Source: Terribacillus saccharophilus
GTDB lineage: Bacteria; Bacillota; Bacilli; Bacillales; Amphibacillaceae
Length of the DNA: 64,000 nt
Reading direction: 5' to 3'
Assembly: GCA_900110015.1 (NCBI GenBank)
Contig: FOCD01000002.1
Span: 434,001 to 498,000, forward strand
Part shown: positions 7,589 to 15,664 of the stretch, piece by piece
How the letters are laid out: each line of letters opens with the position of its first letter
Numbering within the stretch: the first letter of the stretch is position 1
Program-made: the position numbers and the translations under genes
Notes under the pieces: generated by a model
Seen by the model: the letters and a program-made list of their open reading frames with translations, nothing else
Databases searched by the model: none
What the model was told of the DNA's origin: nothing

Positions 7589-8587
7589 TCATACTACTTT
7601 TCGTTTTTCTAATTTATCGATGTTTTCAAGCATTATACCAGTGCCTTTTGCTACACAATCCATTGGATCTTCTGCAACGAATACAGGAACCTTCAATTGT
7701 TCAGCAAGCAGCTGATCAATACCGTGAAGCAGTGCTCCGCCGCCAGTAAGGATAATACCGCGGTCAATGATGTCTGCAGACAGCTCAGGAGGTGTCTGTT
7801 CCAGTACTGTACGCGCCGCTTGTACAATCATAGCTACTGACTCGCGCAGTGCTTCTTCTATTTCTTCCGAATAAACCGTGATCGTACGCGGAAGACCGCT
7901 TACCATATCCCGGCCGCGGATATCAATAGATTCCTGACGTGCGCCTTCGAACACTGTTGCAATTTCGATCTTGATATTCTCGGCTGTGCGTTCACCGATC
8001 AATAGCTTATATTTACGTTTGATATACTGCAGGATTTCTGCATCGAACTTATCTCCAGCCATCCGAATGGACTGTGCTGTCACGATGTCACCCATGGAAA
8101 GAACAGCAACATCTGTTGTTCCGCCACCGATATCTACAACCATATTACCGCTAGGCTGGAATATTTCCATTCCTGCACCGATAGCAGCGATTTTTGGTTC
8201 TTCTTCCAAGTATACTTTCTTACCGCCGGATTTTTCCGCCGCTTCTCTAATTGCTTTTTGTTCCACTTTTGTAATGTTCGTTGGGCAGCAAATCAGCATG
8301 CGCGGTTTGGATAGAAAACCTTTTACATTGATCTTGTTGATGAAATAGCGGAGCATCGCTTCTGTTACATCAAAGTCAGCGATTACGCCGTCCTTCAACG
8401 GACGAATCGCCTCAATATTTCCAGGTGTTCTGCCTACCATGCGTCGTGCTTCTTCCCCGACTTCTAGTACATTTCCTGTAATTCTGTCCATCGCGACAAC
8501 GGATGGTTCATTCAGAACGATTCCTTTTCCTTTTACATGTATTAGTACGTTTGCTGTACCGAGGTCAATTCCTATATCTCGTGCCAA
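7589..8587 (-). CDS. mbl: Actin-like cell-shape protein Mbl
   Basis: 332 residues from a TTG start. The product begins M-ARDIGIDLGTANVLIHVKG, the usual Mbl N terminus, with phosphate-1 (DLGTAN), phosphate-2 (VDIGGGTTD) and adenosine (GGGALL) motifs of MreB-family ATPases. A longer frame to 8629 has no ribosome binding site, while GGGAGG lies 11 bases before the TTG at 8587. Mbl filaments move with the elongation machinery beneath the membrane and direct lateral wall synthesis. Gene order spoIIID-mbl-flhO-flhP is that of B. subtilis. Confidence 0.97.
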   Translation of the reverse strand: MARDIGIDLGTANVLIHVKGKGIVLNEPSVVAMDRITGNVLEVGEEARRMVGRTPGNIEAIRPLKDGVIADFDVTEAMLRYFINKINVKGFLSKPRMLICCPTNITKVEQKAIREAAEKSGGKKVYLEEEPKIAAIGAGMEIFQPSGNMVVDIGGGTTDVAVLSMGDIVTAQSIRMAGDKFDAEILQYIKRKYKLLIGERTAENIKIEIATVFEGARQESIDIRGRDMVSGLPRTITVYSEEIEEALRESVAMIVQAARTVLEQTPPELSADIIDRGIILTGGGALLHGIDQLLAEQLKVPVFVAEDPMDCVAKGTGIMLENIDKLEKRKVV

Positions 8588-8770
8588 TATCCTCAGATCC
8601 TCCCTGTAAAGATAGAAACTTTGTCGCATCCGTTCGAGAACATAATGCTACTTAGTTTATAGTTTAGCACAAAGCATGGAGAATAGTAGCAAATTATGAA
8701 AGAAAATAAGGATAAAAGTAGGAATATTGGTAAGGGATTGGATGGAAGTTTACAGGATGAAAGTTGGGTA

Positions 8771-9040
8771 CTAGGCAGGCGCGTCGGTATTTGTTTCCAG
8801 TTTATATTTCAGTTTGGTTGCTTCTCCGCCCCTCAGATGACGTATAGCTTTGTGGTAGTCAAGGATCTCCTTCACTTCATTGGCCAAATCTGGATTGATT
8901 TCCGGCAGTCTTTCTGTCAGATCTTTATGCACGGTACTCTTGGATACACCAAATTCCTTTGCAATCACGCGAACTGTCTTCTTCGTCTCCACAATGTGCT
9001 TACCTATGCGCACCGTGCGCTCCTTGATATAATCATGCAC
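8771..9040 (-). CDS. spoIIID: Sporulation transcription factor SpoIIID
   Basis: 89 residues beginning at GTG (M-HDYIKERTVRIGKHIVETK) with an AAGGAGG 8 bases upstream; an in-frame ATG 39 bases further up has no ribosome binding site. The central helix-turn-helix VRVIAKEFGVSKSTVHKDL is nearly identical to the B. subtilis protein, as is the basic C-terminal segment RHLRGGEATKLKYK used for extra DNA contacts. SpoIIID activates and represses many mother-cell genes after sigma-E and prepares the sigma-K stage. In B. subtilis its translation depends on a short upstream ORF (usd). Here a 17-codon ORF (9173 region, starting MQVFEGNECE) could correspond, but has no convincing ribosome binding site. Confidence 0.97.
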   Translation of the reverse strand: MHDYIKERTVRIGKHIVETKKTVRVIAKEFGVSKSTVHKDLTERLPEINPDLANEVKEILDYHKAIRHLRGGEATKLKYKLETNTDAPA

Positions 9041-9236
9041 AGCCCATGCCTCCTTAAGTTGACGGTTCTTGATGTTCATGAGACAAGATGAGAAGCGATG
9101 AAGTAATTCGGATATGTATTTTTCTTGTGCAAGTCATAGCTGTTTAGGCATCTGCGGCGTTGAGCGCTTCACACTCGTTCCCTTCAAACACTTGCATTGG
9201 TTTGTTTCATCTTATTAGCTGCAAAGCTGTTTTATT

Positions 9237-9270
9237 CCAAAAAAGACCCTCTCAGCTGGTGGAGGGTCTG
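9237..9270 (-). terminator. Terminator formed by the 3' end of the AimR-like gene
   Basis: Minus strand AGACCCTC / GAGGGTCT with a 10-base loop and six T. The stop codon (TGA) lies at the edge of the loop, so the last codons of the gene build one arm. It leaves no room for a downstream signal-peptide gene in the same transcript. Confidence 0.93.
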
Positions 9271-10319
9271 TTGTTATCTATTTTTTGTATTGCATACATA
9301 GGTAATCGGGAAAAATAGAAGTCTTTATGTCTGCGGATAAATTGGTGATAGGACGATACTAGATAATCCTTATTCTGGTGGATGAGTCCATAGAAGTACT
9401 TATAAAATGCTGTTTGTTTTTCGGGTTTCCACTTAGGATAGCGCTTTCTTGCGCTGTCTACCTCACCAAGCTGAAACTCGATGTAAGCAAGAGCAAGCGG
9501 ATCACTTGTTATATACGTATGCAGAATACCAAAGTGAGCAGCTACAATCGGCAAAACTTGTCGGTCGAGCAATTCTGCAAGATATGTGATGTTATACTGT
9601 TTTGCCATCTTGCTCCCTTCAGCAAGATGAGAAAAGCTTGCAATCTTATCATCGAACAGAAAGGTCAAGCCCATTTTATAATGCTGTACGGCACGCTGGC
9701 CTGGCAGATATGTATGTTGGAGAATATTTCTGCTATGTTTTCTGGCAATGATTAATTCGTTTCGTTTCCAGTGATACTGAAACAGCAGCTTGTCCAGCCG
9801 GACAGTCATCATGATGCGCAGGAAATAATCTTTGATAAGGATAATTGTTTCCTGTAATTCATCTAGATAATATGCAATAGCATGATAATCATGGCAATGA
9901 AAATGCTGATATATCCTGCCGAACAAAACCAAGGCTTTCGCCTCCGGAAAATCAGCTTGATAGCGGCTGATTTGTCTTTCAAACTCATCACCTGGCAGTT
10001 TGTACGCTTGATACTGGATTATCAGTTCATATAAATAAGCATACGATCTGTTTCGCTGGTACAATGATTGCTTATTCTTCTGTATCATAAGCTGAAGCTC
10101 TTCCTCATAGTAGTTCATCCCGAGGAAATCCATCGCTGCCAGCTGAACTTCGGCAGATGAGGAATGTATACTGAAACTCGCCGCCTGGTCTACAACCTGC
10201 TTCACATCATGACTTGCCTCCACTAGCTGAATGAAAGACCAAAGATCTGTCATTCGGCTTGATGCTGCCGAGAGCTTGCCCAAGTCAGTCTCTTCCTTAC
10301 GCAAACTGGATTGATTCAA
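9252..10319 (-). CDS. AimR-family TPR protein lacking the DNA-binding domain
   Basis: 355 residues of helical repeats. The C-terminal part (LAYIEFQLGE...YFYGLIHQNKDYL..SYHQF...FYFSRLPMYAIQKI) lines up with the end of phage arbitrium receptor AimR, and the middle (KHSRNILQ...YKMGLTFLFDD...A-EGSKMAKQYN) with its central TPRs. AimR normally has an N-terminal helix-turn-helix and is ~386 residues. Here the N terminus is a short unrelated stretch and the first TPR-like helix begins near residue 25. A TGA five codons before the TTG start rules out an in-frame extension. The start TTG follows GAGGAGAAAGGA. It sits between spoIIQ and spoIIID, not in a prophage, and no aimP follows. It may act by protein-protein contact, like Rap proteins (inference). 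Confidence 0.75.
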   Translation of the reverse strand: MNQSSLRKEETDLGKLSAASSRMTDLWSFIQLVEASHDVKQVVDQAASFSIHSSSAEVQLAAMDFLGMNYYEEELQLMIQKNKQSLYQRNRSYAYLYELIIQYQAYKLPGDEFERQISRYQADFPEAKALVLFGRIYQHFHCHDYHAIAYYLDELQETIILIKDYFLRIMMTVRLDKLLFQYHWKRNELIIARKHSRNILQHTYLPGQRAVQHYKMGLTFLFDDKIASFSHLAEGSKMAKQYNITYLAELLDRQVLPIVAAHFGILHTYITSDPLALAYIEFQLGEVDSARKRYPKWKPEKQTAFYKYFYGLIHQNKDYLVSSYHQFIRRHKDFYFSRLPMYAIQKIDNNRPSTS

Positions 10320-10404
10320 CGTTCCTTTCTCCTCTCACATTTCCCAATCTTACCTCCATGGAATCACTTGACTTCGACTTTCAATTTGTGTTTTGCACCA
10401 TTTC

Positions 10405-10432
10405 ATTATTCCATCTTTTCAGATAATTTCAA
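10405..10432 (-). promoter_or_regulatory. Candidate sigma-A promoter of the AimR-like gene
   Basis: Minus strand TTGAAA, 16 bases, AATAAT, about 85 bases before the TTG start. It lies just downstream of a Spo0A-box match. Confidence 0.5.
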
Positions 10433-10452
10433 GCGGTTTCAAGACTGATTCG

Positions 10453-10459
10453 TTCGACA
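10453..10459 (-). promoter_or_regulatory. Spo0A-box match upstream of the AimR-like gene
   Basis: TGTCGAA on the minus strand (in TTTGTCGAACG), a perfect match to the TGNCGAA 0A-box, 20 bases upstream of the proposed -35. A second perfect match lies on the plus strand at 10536-10542, at the edge of the spoIIQ terminator. Binding is not shown. Confidence 0.45.
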
Positions 10460-10502
10460 AATTATTAGGTTTCTTGGTTTTATTGTTGGACTGCTTTTTG
10501 CC

Positions 10503-10537
10503 TAAAAAAAAAGCACCCCGGGCTCGGGATGCTTTTG
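10503..10537 (-). terminator. spoIIQ terminator
   Basis: Minus strand GCATCCCG / CGGGGTGC (one G-U pair) around a short loop and nine T, immediately after the spoIIQ stop codon. Confidence 0.92.
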
Positions 10538-10542
10538 TCGAA

Positions 10543-11460
10543 TCAAGTTTGGGCTGAAGAAGAGGAAGACGTTGCTTCGTCCTCTGGCTGCTCATCTTGT
10601 TCTGGAGATTTTTCTTCATCAGATCTGTCTGGTGTTTCTTCTTTATCACCTGATTCGTCTGTTGGAGTTGCTTCAGCATCAGCATTTTCTTCCGCTGGAG
10701 CTTCTGTCTCCGTCTGTTCGTTCTGTCCAGCTGTGTCAGCTGTTTCTTCTTGTACTGCTTCTGTTTCTGTTTTCGCTTCCTGCAATTTGCTTACAGGTTG
10801 GTTGAAGAAGCTTTCCGGGTTTACAGGTGTATCGCCGTTAAGCACTTCAAAGTGCAAATGAGTCGCTTTATCTTTTGCAAATAGGCTCTGTCCTGCTGTT
10901 GCAAGCACATCACCTTGCTTCACTTCTTGGCCTGCTTCTACTTTCACATCTTCCAGACTAGCATAATATGTTGCTACTCCATTTTTATGCTCGATCTGAA
11001 CAACGTTACCGTGCAGGGCATCTTCCTTCACTTCTGTCACTGTTCCGCTTAATGCGGCCAGGACGTCGAAGGCTTCGCCATCAGCTGCAGCGTAATCCAC
11101 TCCGGTGCTTTGATAGTATTTGTTGTCGTAGAGTACGAGTGCATTCTCTTGGGCTTCGCTGTCTGCTTTGTGATCATAGAATTTCGTTACGACTGTCGCT
11201 TCTGCATCTTCTGCTACAGGAGCTTTTACTACTTCATCTTGTTCTGCTACAGGAGTTGCTTCTTCATCGCTGTTGAAGCCTAGTGAATCGAAGATACCTT
11301 TATCTTCTTCTGCCTGCTCAGGTTCGTTTGTGCCGCTCTGATACCACAATACTGCTGTTAAAAGCAAAGCGGAAATACCAAGATACAACGCTGGGAAAAA
11401 CCATTTTTTACGGAAAAGACGTTTCCATTTAGATTTTGAAACGCTATTTTTTTCCTTCAT
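10543..11460 (-). CDS. spoIIQ: Stage II sporulation protein Q (LytM-like, forespore side of the engulfment channel)
   Basis: 305 residues: basic cytoplasmic N terminus, one transmembrane segment (about 25-41), a linker, and a LytM/M23 domain (about 115-220). The M23 zinc site is incomplete. The position of the first His ligand in H-x-G-x-D is Ser (STGVD), while the C-terminal HLHFEV is kept; the same loss occurs in B. subtilis SpoIIQ, which is a scaffold for SpoIIIAH and not an active peptidase. The last ~80 residues are an acidic, low-complexity tail rich in Glu, Asp, Ala and Thr, longer than in B. subtilis. It follows spoIID by 82 bases and has its own terminator. Confidence 0.95.
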   Translation of the reverse strand: MKEKNSVSKSKWKRLFRKKWFFPALYLGISALLLTAVLWYQSGTNEPEQAEEDKGIFDSLGFNSDEEATPVAEQDEVVKAPVAEDAEATVVTKFYDHKADSEAQENALVLYDNKYYQSTGVDYAAADGEAFDVLAALSGTVTEVKEDALHGNVVQIEHKNGVATYYASLEDVKVEAGQEVKQGDVLATAGQSLFAKDKATHLHFEVLNGDTPVNPESFFNQPVSKLQEAKTETEAVQEETADTAGQNEQTETEAPAEENADAEATPTDESGDKEETPDRSDEEKSPEQDEQPEDEATSSSSSAQT

Positions 11461-11535
11461 AGATCATCACCTCTGCAACCATTGTCGTCACAAAGATAGA
11501 TTCCTATACATGCGTTTCAGAAAATTTTTCCAAAC

Positions 11536-12576
11536 TCATTTAGACACTAGCTTGGCGCCTTCTGCCGGCAGTTTATTAATCTCTGTATCCTTGTAATAGT
11601 ACGTCAAGATATCCTTGTACGATTTGCCTTCAGCAGCCATGCCATTCGCACCATATTGACTCATTCCAACTCCATGACCATATCCTTTAGTTTGGAAGAT
11701 CAGATGATTATCTTTCATCGATAACGTGAAATCTGTCGATTTGAGTCCTAGTTTTTCACGAATTTCTCTGCCTGTGAACTTCTTGCCGCCAATTTCTACT
11801 TCGGCTACGCGCTGACTGTTATTGCGTTTCAGCTCACCTGGAGGCTTATTCGGATCAATAGCAACACCAAGCAGCTTTTCTGCTTCTTCAATTACAATCA
11901 CTTTCTGATCTTCAAATTTAGGTGATTGTTTATCCCATGGACTTTCAACTGATTTCAAATATGGCAGCGGATTTTCCCAATAGTCCTCCGCATTTTCCGT
12001 GTATCCATTGCTTGTGGAGAAAAAAGAAGGTGTAATCGGTTCGCCGTCATACATGATAATCTCTCCGCTTGTTCCTTCCACAGCTTCTGTCAGCTTCGAC
12101 ATTTTTTCTTCATAATCCTTGCCCCATGCCTGGCGGAGCTCCTCTTCGTTCTTATATACTTGGTCACTGGTAGAATCCGATACCTCAATTGCTTCCGGTT
12201 TCTCTGCTTGATGATCTTCCATATAACGCACTACATATGTCCGGGCTGCGACAGCTTGTGCCTTTAGTGCTTCCAGTTCAAAATCTGCGGGCATCTCAGA
12301 AGCGACCACTCGTGTCACATACGTCTCAAGCGGAACCGTTTCAACTGTATTGCTTGCTGTACGGCTCACTTCCACTGCTACACTTGCTGTTTCCTTGATT
12401 TCTTTTTCTTGTTCCATTGCCGTTGCCGTCCTCTCCATTCCACCGGGGTCTATAAATGGTACTACAATCAATGTCGGGAGCGCCACGATGACGGTGAATA
12501 AACAGACAATCAAGATGCTGATTAAGACGTGGGACTTGAGGCGTCGTCGTTTAGTGCTTGGCTTCTTGTTTTGCAT
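11536..12576 (-). CDS. spoIID: Stage II sporulation protein D, lytic transglycosylase
   Basis: 346 residues: basic N terminus (RRRLKSH), one membrane segment (about 17-40), then the SpoIID/LytB domain. The catalytic Glu is E94 in VASEMPADFELEALKAQAVAARTY-like context; the conserved STSNGYTENAEDYW and YGHGVGMSQYGANGMA blocks follow. SpoIID cleaves glycan strands after SpoIIP removes stem peptides, driving forespore engulfment. A strong AAGGAGG precedes the ATG. In B. subtilis spoIID lies between murAA and spoIIQ; here an eight-gene operon separates it from murAA. Confidence 0.97.
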   Translation of the reverse strand: MQNKKPSTKRRRLKSHVLISILIVCLFTVIVALPTLIVVPFIDPGGMERTATAMEQEKEIKETASVAVEVSRTASNTVETVPLETYVTRVVASEMPADFELEALKAQAVAARTYVVRYMEDHQAEKPEAIEVSDSTSDQVYKNEEELRQAWGKDYEEKMSKLTEAVEGTSGEIIMYDGEPITPSFFSTSNGYTENAEDYWENPLPYLKSVESPWDKQSPKFEDQKVIVIEEAEKLLGVAIDPNKPPGELKRNNSQRVAEVEIGGKKFTGREIREKLGLKSTDFTLSMKDNHLIFQTKGYGHGVGMSQYGANGMAAEGKSYKDILTYYYKDTEINKLPAEGAKLVSK

Positions 12577-12651
12577 AGAGGACCTCCTTATCTGCCTGCT
12601 GGTCTACTCTTTACTCTATGTAACTTCTATGGATTGCTAGAACATCTACCC

Positions 12652-12684
12652 ATAAAAAAATAGAGTACCCGCAGGCACTCTATT
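12652..12684 (-). terminator. Terminator of the dpp-ykf operon
   Basis: Minus strand AATAGAGTGCC / GGTACTCTATT hairpin followed by seven T. The ykfC stop codon TAA is the first part of the 5' arm. Confidence 0.92.
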
Positions 12685-13570
12685 AGCTCCAATATCTTCT
12701 AATGGCACAAAGCTCTGTTTCATATACCGTTCCGTCCAAATCCAGCAATTCGATTTGTTTTCCTGTTTTCGGAGCATGCAGCATCTTACCATTTCCATAA
12801 TAAAAGCCAACATGGTGGACACGTCCCTTACCGTTCTCATAGGCAAAGAACAGCAAATCCCCCGGTTTTGCTTGATCAAGACTAACAGCTTTCCCCTGCA
12901 AAGCCTGTGCACTGGCATCTCGCGGAATGACATAGCCACCTGCAAGATGCATGTTGTGGGCAAATCCAGAGCAATCATAGCCCCAGCTGCTCATCCCGCC
13001 CCATAGATAGTCCAGCCCGATGAATTGTTCTGCATACGCAATTAGCGCCTCTCCGTCTTCCTCACGCTTGGTCCAAAGGCTGCCTTCAGACTTGGAGATT
13101 TTCCCTCGACCGTACGGCGTCAACACGGTAAAGGCAGTTCCTGAATCTTCAATAAAAGGCAGTTTTGTCAAAAAGCTGAGCTGCACCACCTCACCAGTAT
13201 CTTCTACCAGCAGAGTCGCCTGCTTCGCTCGTACTTCAATCATGTAATCTGACTTCGGCAGCGGTGCCGCAAGCTGGCGGGCAGGAATCCAGCCAGGATA
13301 TCCTTGCCCATTTTTTGGTGTTGACTGGGATGGTATGACTACTTTGACCCAATCATCCTTTCTATCCACTTCCCATACTGTCGTACCGAATAGCAATTGA
13401 GACTGAAGCAGATTGTTTTCATGAAGCTCCAATCTGTCGGTATGGGAAAGCGCATGTACCCAGCGTAATGGATCAGATGGATTCGCAACAATTGGTGCAT
13501 CTACTTGTCTGGAGGGGTTCGGATTTGTCCACAGATTAGCGACAGAAACAGCAATTACACTTTCTTTCAT
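12683..13570 (-). CDS. ykfC: Gamma-D-glutamyl-L-amino acid endopeptidase (NlpC/P60), YkfC
   Basis: 295 residues. Two N-terminal SH3-like segments (about 1-165) precede an NlpC/P60 cysteine peptidase domain. The triad is visible: Cys200 in SWGYDCSGF, His253 in VHHVGFYYG and His265 in MLHAPKTG. YkfC cleaves the bond between D-Glu and the diamino acid in free muropeptides, in the cytoplasm; there is no signal peptide, which agrees. The ATG overlaps the ykfB stop codon by four bases (ATGA), so the two are translationally coupled. It is the last gene of the operon; B. subtilis continues with ykfD, absent here. Confidence 0.93.
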   Translation of the reverse strand: MKESVIAVSVANLWTNPNPSRQVDAPIVANPSDPLRWVHALSHTDRLELHENNLLQSQLLFGTTVWEVDRKDDWVKVVIPSQSTPKNGQGYPGWIPARQLAAPLPKSDYMIEVRAKQATLLVEDTGEVVQLSFLTKLPFIEDSGTAFTVLTPYGRGKISKSEGSLWTKREEDGEALIAYAEQFIGLDYLWGGMSSWGYDCSGFAHNMHLAGGYVIPRDASAQALQGKAVSLDQAKPGDLLFFAYENGKGRVHHVGFYYGNGKMLHAPKTGKQIELLDLDGTVYETELCAIRRYWS

Positions 13571-14664
13571 ATGACCTTTTCTCCTTGAACATCCACTGTC
13601 AGGATACCAAGTCCTGGCGACGCATTGAGCAGCAGTCTGCTTCCTTCATAGCGGACGCCTCCTGTAACTTTATCCTCCCGGAGCATGAGCGGTGCATCAA
13701 AATCGACCCGCGTAATATGCTGCTGACTGGCAGCCAGATGCGCTGCAGCACTGATGCCGATTCTGGATTCAATCATACAGCCGACCATGCATTCTACATC
13801 ATAAACCTTCGCGATACGGGCAATATCCAGTGCCGGCTGGATGCCGCCTGCTTTCATCAGCTTAATATTAAGCAAGTCAGCCGCACGCATTTCCAGGAGT
13901 GTAAGAGCGTCCTGCGGTGAAAATAAGCTTTCATCAGCCATAATTGGTGTCTCAACATTTGATGTGACATACTGCATGCCCTTCACATCTGCAGCCGCCA
14001 CCGGCTGTTCCACCAATTCAATGTTCAGGCCCATATCCTCCATCCTGGTGATAGCACGGACTGCTGTCTTCCTATCCCACCCCTGGTTTGCATCAAGCCG
14101 AAGGGTGATACTGCTGCCAACCGCCTCACGAACTGCTTGAAGCCGTTTTATATCAGATTCAATATCGTCTTTGCCGACTTTTATTTTTAAAGTGCTGAAA
14201 CCGTCCTTTATATAGTCTAATGCGTCTGACGCCATTTCCGATGGCGTATTGACGCTGACAGTGTAGTCAGTTTCCAATGTATCTTTTGCACCGCCAAGCA
14301 GCTGATATAGCGGCATACCAGCATACTGTGCAATACAGTCATGCAATGCCATATCTACGGCCGCTTTGGCGCTTGTATTGCCAACGAGACAGTGCTGCAG
14401 TTTGTGGAACAATACATCCCGCTCAAGTAGTGACATGCCGACGATGGCTGGTTTGATGACAGCATCCACGGCATAACGAATACTTGCCAGACTATCTCCG
14501 GTGATCACATGCGTCGGCGGGGCTTCACCCCAGCCAATTAAACCGTCATCTGTCGTTACTTTTACAACGATCGCCTCTGCTACTGTCACTGTTCTTAGAG
14601 CTGTCTTGAAGGCTTTTTTCAAAGGAACAGCTGATTGGTATACATCTATTCGAGCAACTTTCAT
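13567..14664 (-). CDS. ykfB: L-Ala-D/L-Glu epimerase, YkfB
   Basis: 365 residues, enolase superfamily, muconate-lactonizing subgroup. Catalytic lysines are K162 (in LKIKVGKDD) and K268 (in NIKLMKAGG); Mg ligands are D191 (RLDANQGW), E219 (VEQPV) and D244 (IMADES). These positions agree with the characterised B. subtilis enzyme. It converts L-Ala-D-Glu from murein peptides to L-Ala-L-Glu so that peptidases can use it. The start ATG at 14664 overlaps the ykfA stop (ATGA) and has GGGGGTAAG upstream; the longer frame has no such site. Confidence 0.95.
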   Translation of the reverse strand: MKVARIDVYQSAVPLKKAFKTALRTVTVAEAIVVKVTTDDGLIGWGEAPPTHVITGDSLASIRYAVDAVIKPAIVGMSLLERDVLFHKLQHCLVGNTSAKAAVDMALHDCIAQYAGMPLYQLLGGAKDTLETDYTVSVNTPSEMASDALDYIKDGFSTLKIKVGKDDIESDIKRLQAVREAVGSSITLRLDANQGWDRKTAVRAITRMEDMGLNIELVEQPVAAADVKGMQYVTSNVETPIMADESLFSPQDALTLLEMRAADLLNIKLMKAGGIQPALDIARIAKVYDVECMVGCMIESRIGISAAAHLAASQQHITRVDFDAPLMLREDKVTGGVRYEGSRLLLNASPGLGILTVDVQGEKVI

Positions 14665-15581
14665 GCTCTTACCCCCGCACTCACACGCAGGGTTTTCGTT
14701 TTTGTATCCATTGTTGCTTCTGTTCCAAGCGGAACCGTGATATTCGGATTGCAATGCCCGATCCGGAACCCTTTGAGGACTGGTTTTTCCAGGTCAGTCA
14801 GATAATCAACAAGGACTTGATCAAAGGAAAGCGACGTTTCCGGATCCTTCGCTTCACAATCAGTGAAATCTCCGATAAGGATGCCTTCCGCCTGCTCCAG
14901 CTTACCTGCGTGCTTCAGCTGATTCAGCATACTGTCAATTTTATATGGCGGCTCTGCAACATCTTCTAATAATAGCAGCTTGCCCTTTGTATCAATTTCA
15001 TCTGGTGTACCGAGTGTGCTCGTCAGCAAAGATAGGTTGCCTCCTACTAATGTTCCGGTAGCCTCGCCATGCACAATAGCCTCCAGCGGTGAAATAGCTG
15101 TTGTATAGATAACGTCCTGCGGAACGAAGAATTGCTGCAGCAAATCATAACTCAGTTTGGCAAAATCAGATTCTCCCATGTCAGAAGCCACCATAGGACC
15201 ATGAAACGTAATCAGTCCTGTCCGCTGCCGTATCGCTGTATGTAAATACGTTATATCACTATATCCAAGCAGCACTTTCGGCTTTTGTTTGATAACTTCA
15301 TAATCGAGTAATTCGACTATTCGACCAGAACCATAGCCGCCTCTGCTACATATGATTCCTTTTACTTCATTATCTTTGAACATGTCGTTCAAATCGGCAG
15401 CCCGATCCGCGTCAGTACCGGCCAGATATCCATATTTATCATACACATGCTTTCCTAGCTTTACGCGGAGACCCAATGACTCTACAATTTTGATCCCCCG
15501 CTCAAGTTCCTCGCGTTTAATCGGGCCTGCCGGTGATACAATCCCGATGGTATCTCCTTTTTTCCATACAGATGCTTTCAC
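14661..15581 (-). CDS. ykfA: Muropeptide LD-carboxypeptidase, YkfA (peptidase S66)
   Basis: 306 residues. The S66 family Ser-Glu-His triad is visible: Ser108 in LLGYSDIT, Glu206 in LLLLEDVAE and His276 in RIGHCNPN. The ICSRGGYGS block near 78-86 is also conserved. LD-carboxypeptidases remove the terminal D-Ala from tetrapeptides in the cytoplasm, the first step before YkfC and YkfB act. It starts 83 bases downstream of dppE, past a hairpin that may lower its expression relative to the transporter. Confidence 0.93.
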   Translation of the reverse strand: MKASVWKKGDTIGIVSPAGPIKREELERGIKIVESLGLRVKLGKHVYDKYGYLAGTDADRAADLNDMFKDNEVKGIICSRGGYGSGRIVELLDYEVIKQKPKVLLGYSDITYLHTAIRQRTGLITFHGPMVASDMGESDFAKLSYDLLQQFFVPQDVIYTTAISPLEAIVHGEATGTLVGGNLSLLTSTLGTPDEIDTKGKLLLLEDVAEPPYKIDSMLNQLKHAGKLEQAEGILIGDFTDCEAKDPETSLSFDQVLVDYLTDLEKPVLKGFRIGHCNPNITVPLGTEATMDTKTKTLRVSAGVRA

Positions 15582-15627
15582 AATTATCTCCTCCTGCTCC
15601 TAGTCTATATGTATGGTATGACAGACA

Positions 15628-15653
15628 GAAAAGAAGTGGCTCTCACCACTTCT
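15628..15653 (-). promoter_or_regulatory. Intercistronic hairpin between dppE and ykfA
   Basis: Minus strand GAAGTGG, six-base loop, CCACTTC, then TTTTC. The T-run is short, so it is more likely a partial terminator or a 3' end protector for dppE mRNA than a complete stop. Confidence 0.6.
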
Positions 15654-15664
15654 CCTCTTCTGCT

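Noticed and set aside
8588-8629. Longer N terminus of Mbl
   Set aside because: The extra 14 residues are not found in Mbl proteins and no ribosome binding site precedes the upstream start.
9090-9240. usd-like upstream ORF for spoIIID
   Set aside because: A 17-codon ORF exists but lacks a convincing ribosome binding site and no clear hairpin sequesters the spoIIID site, so it is only mentioned under spoIIID.
9252-10319. AimR homologue as sign of a prophage
   Set aside because: No integrase, repressor, structural or lysis genes surround it; both neighbours are core sporulation genes in their usual area.
10320-10420. Short ORFs (18-22 codons) upstream of the AimR-like gene as a pheromone precursor
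   Set aside because: They lack a ribosome binding site and a secretion signal, so they do not resemble aimP or phr genes.
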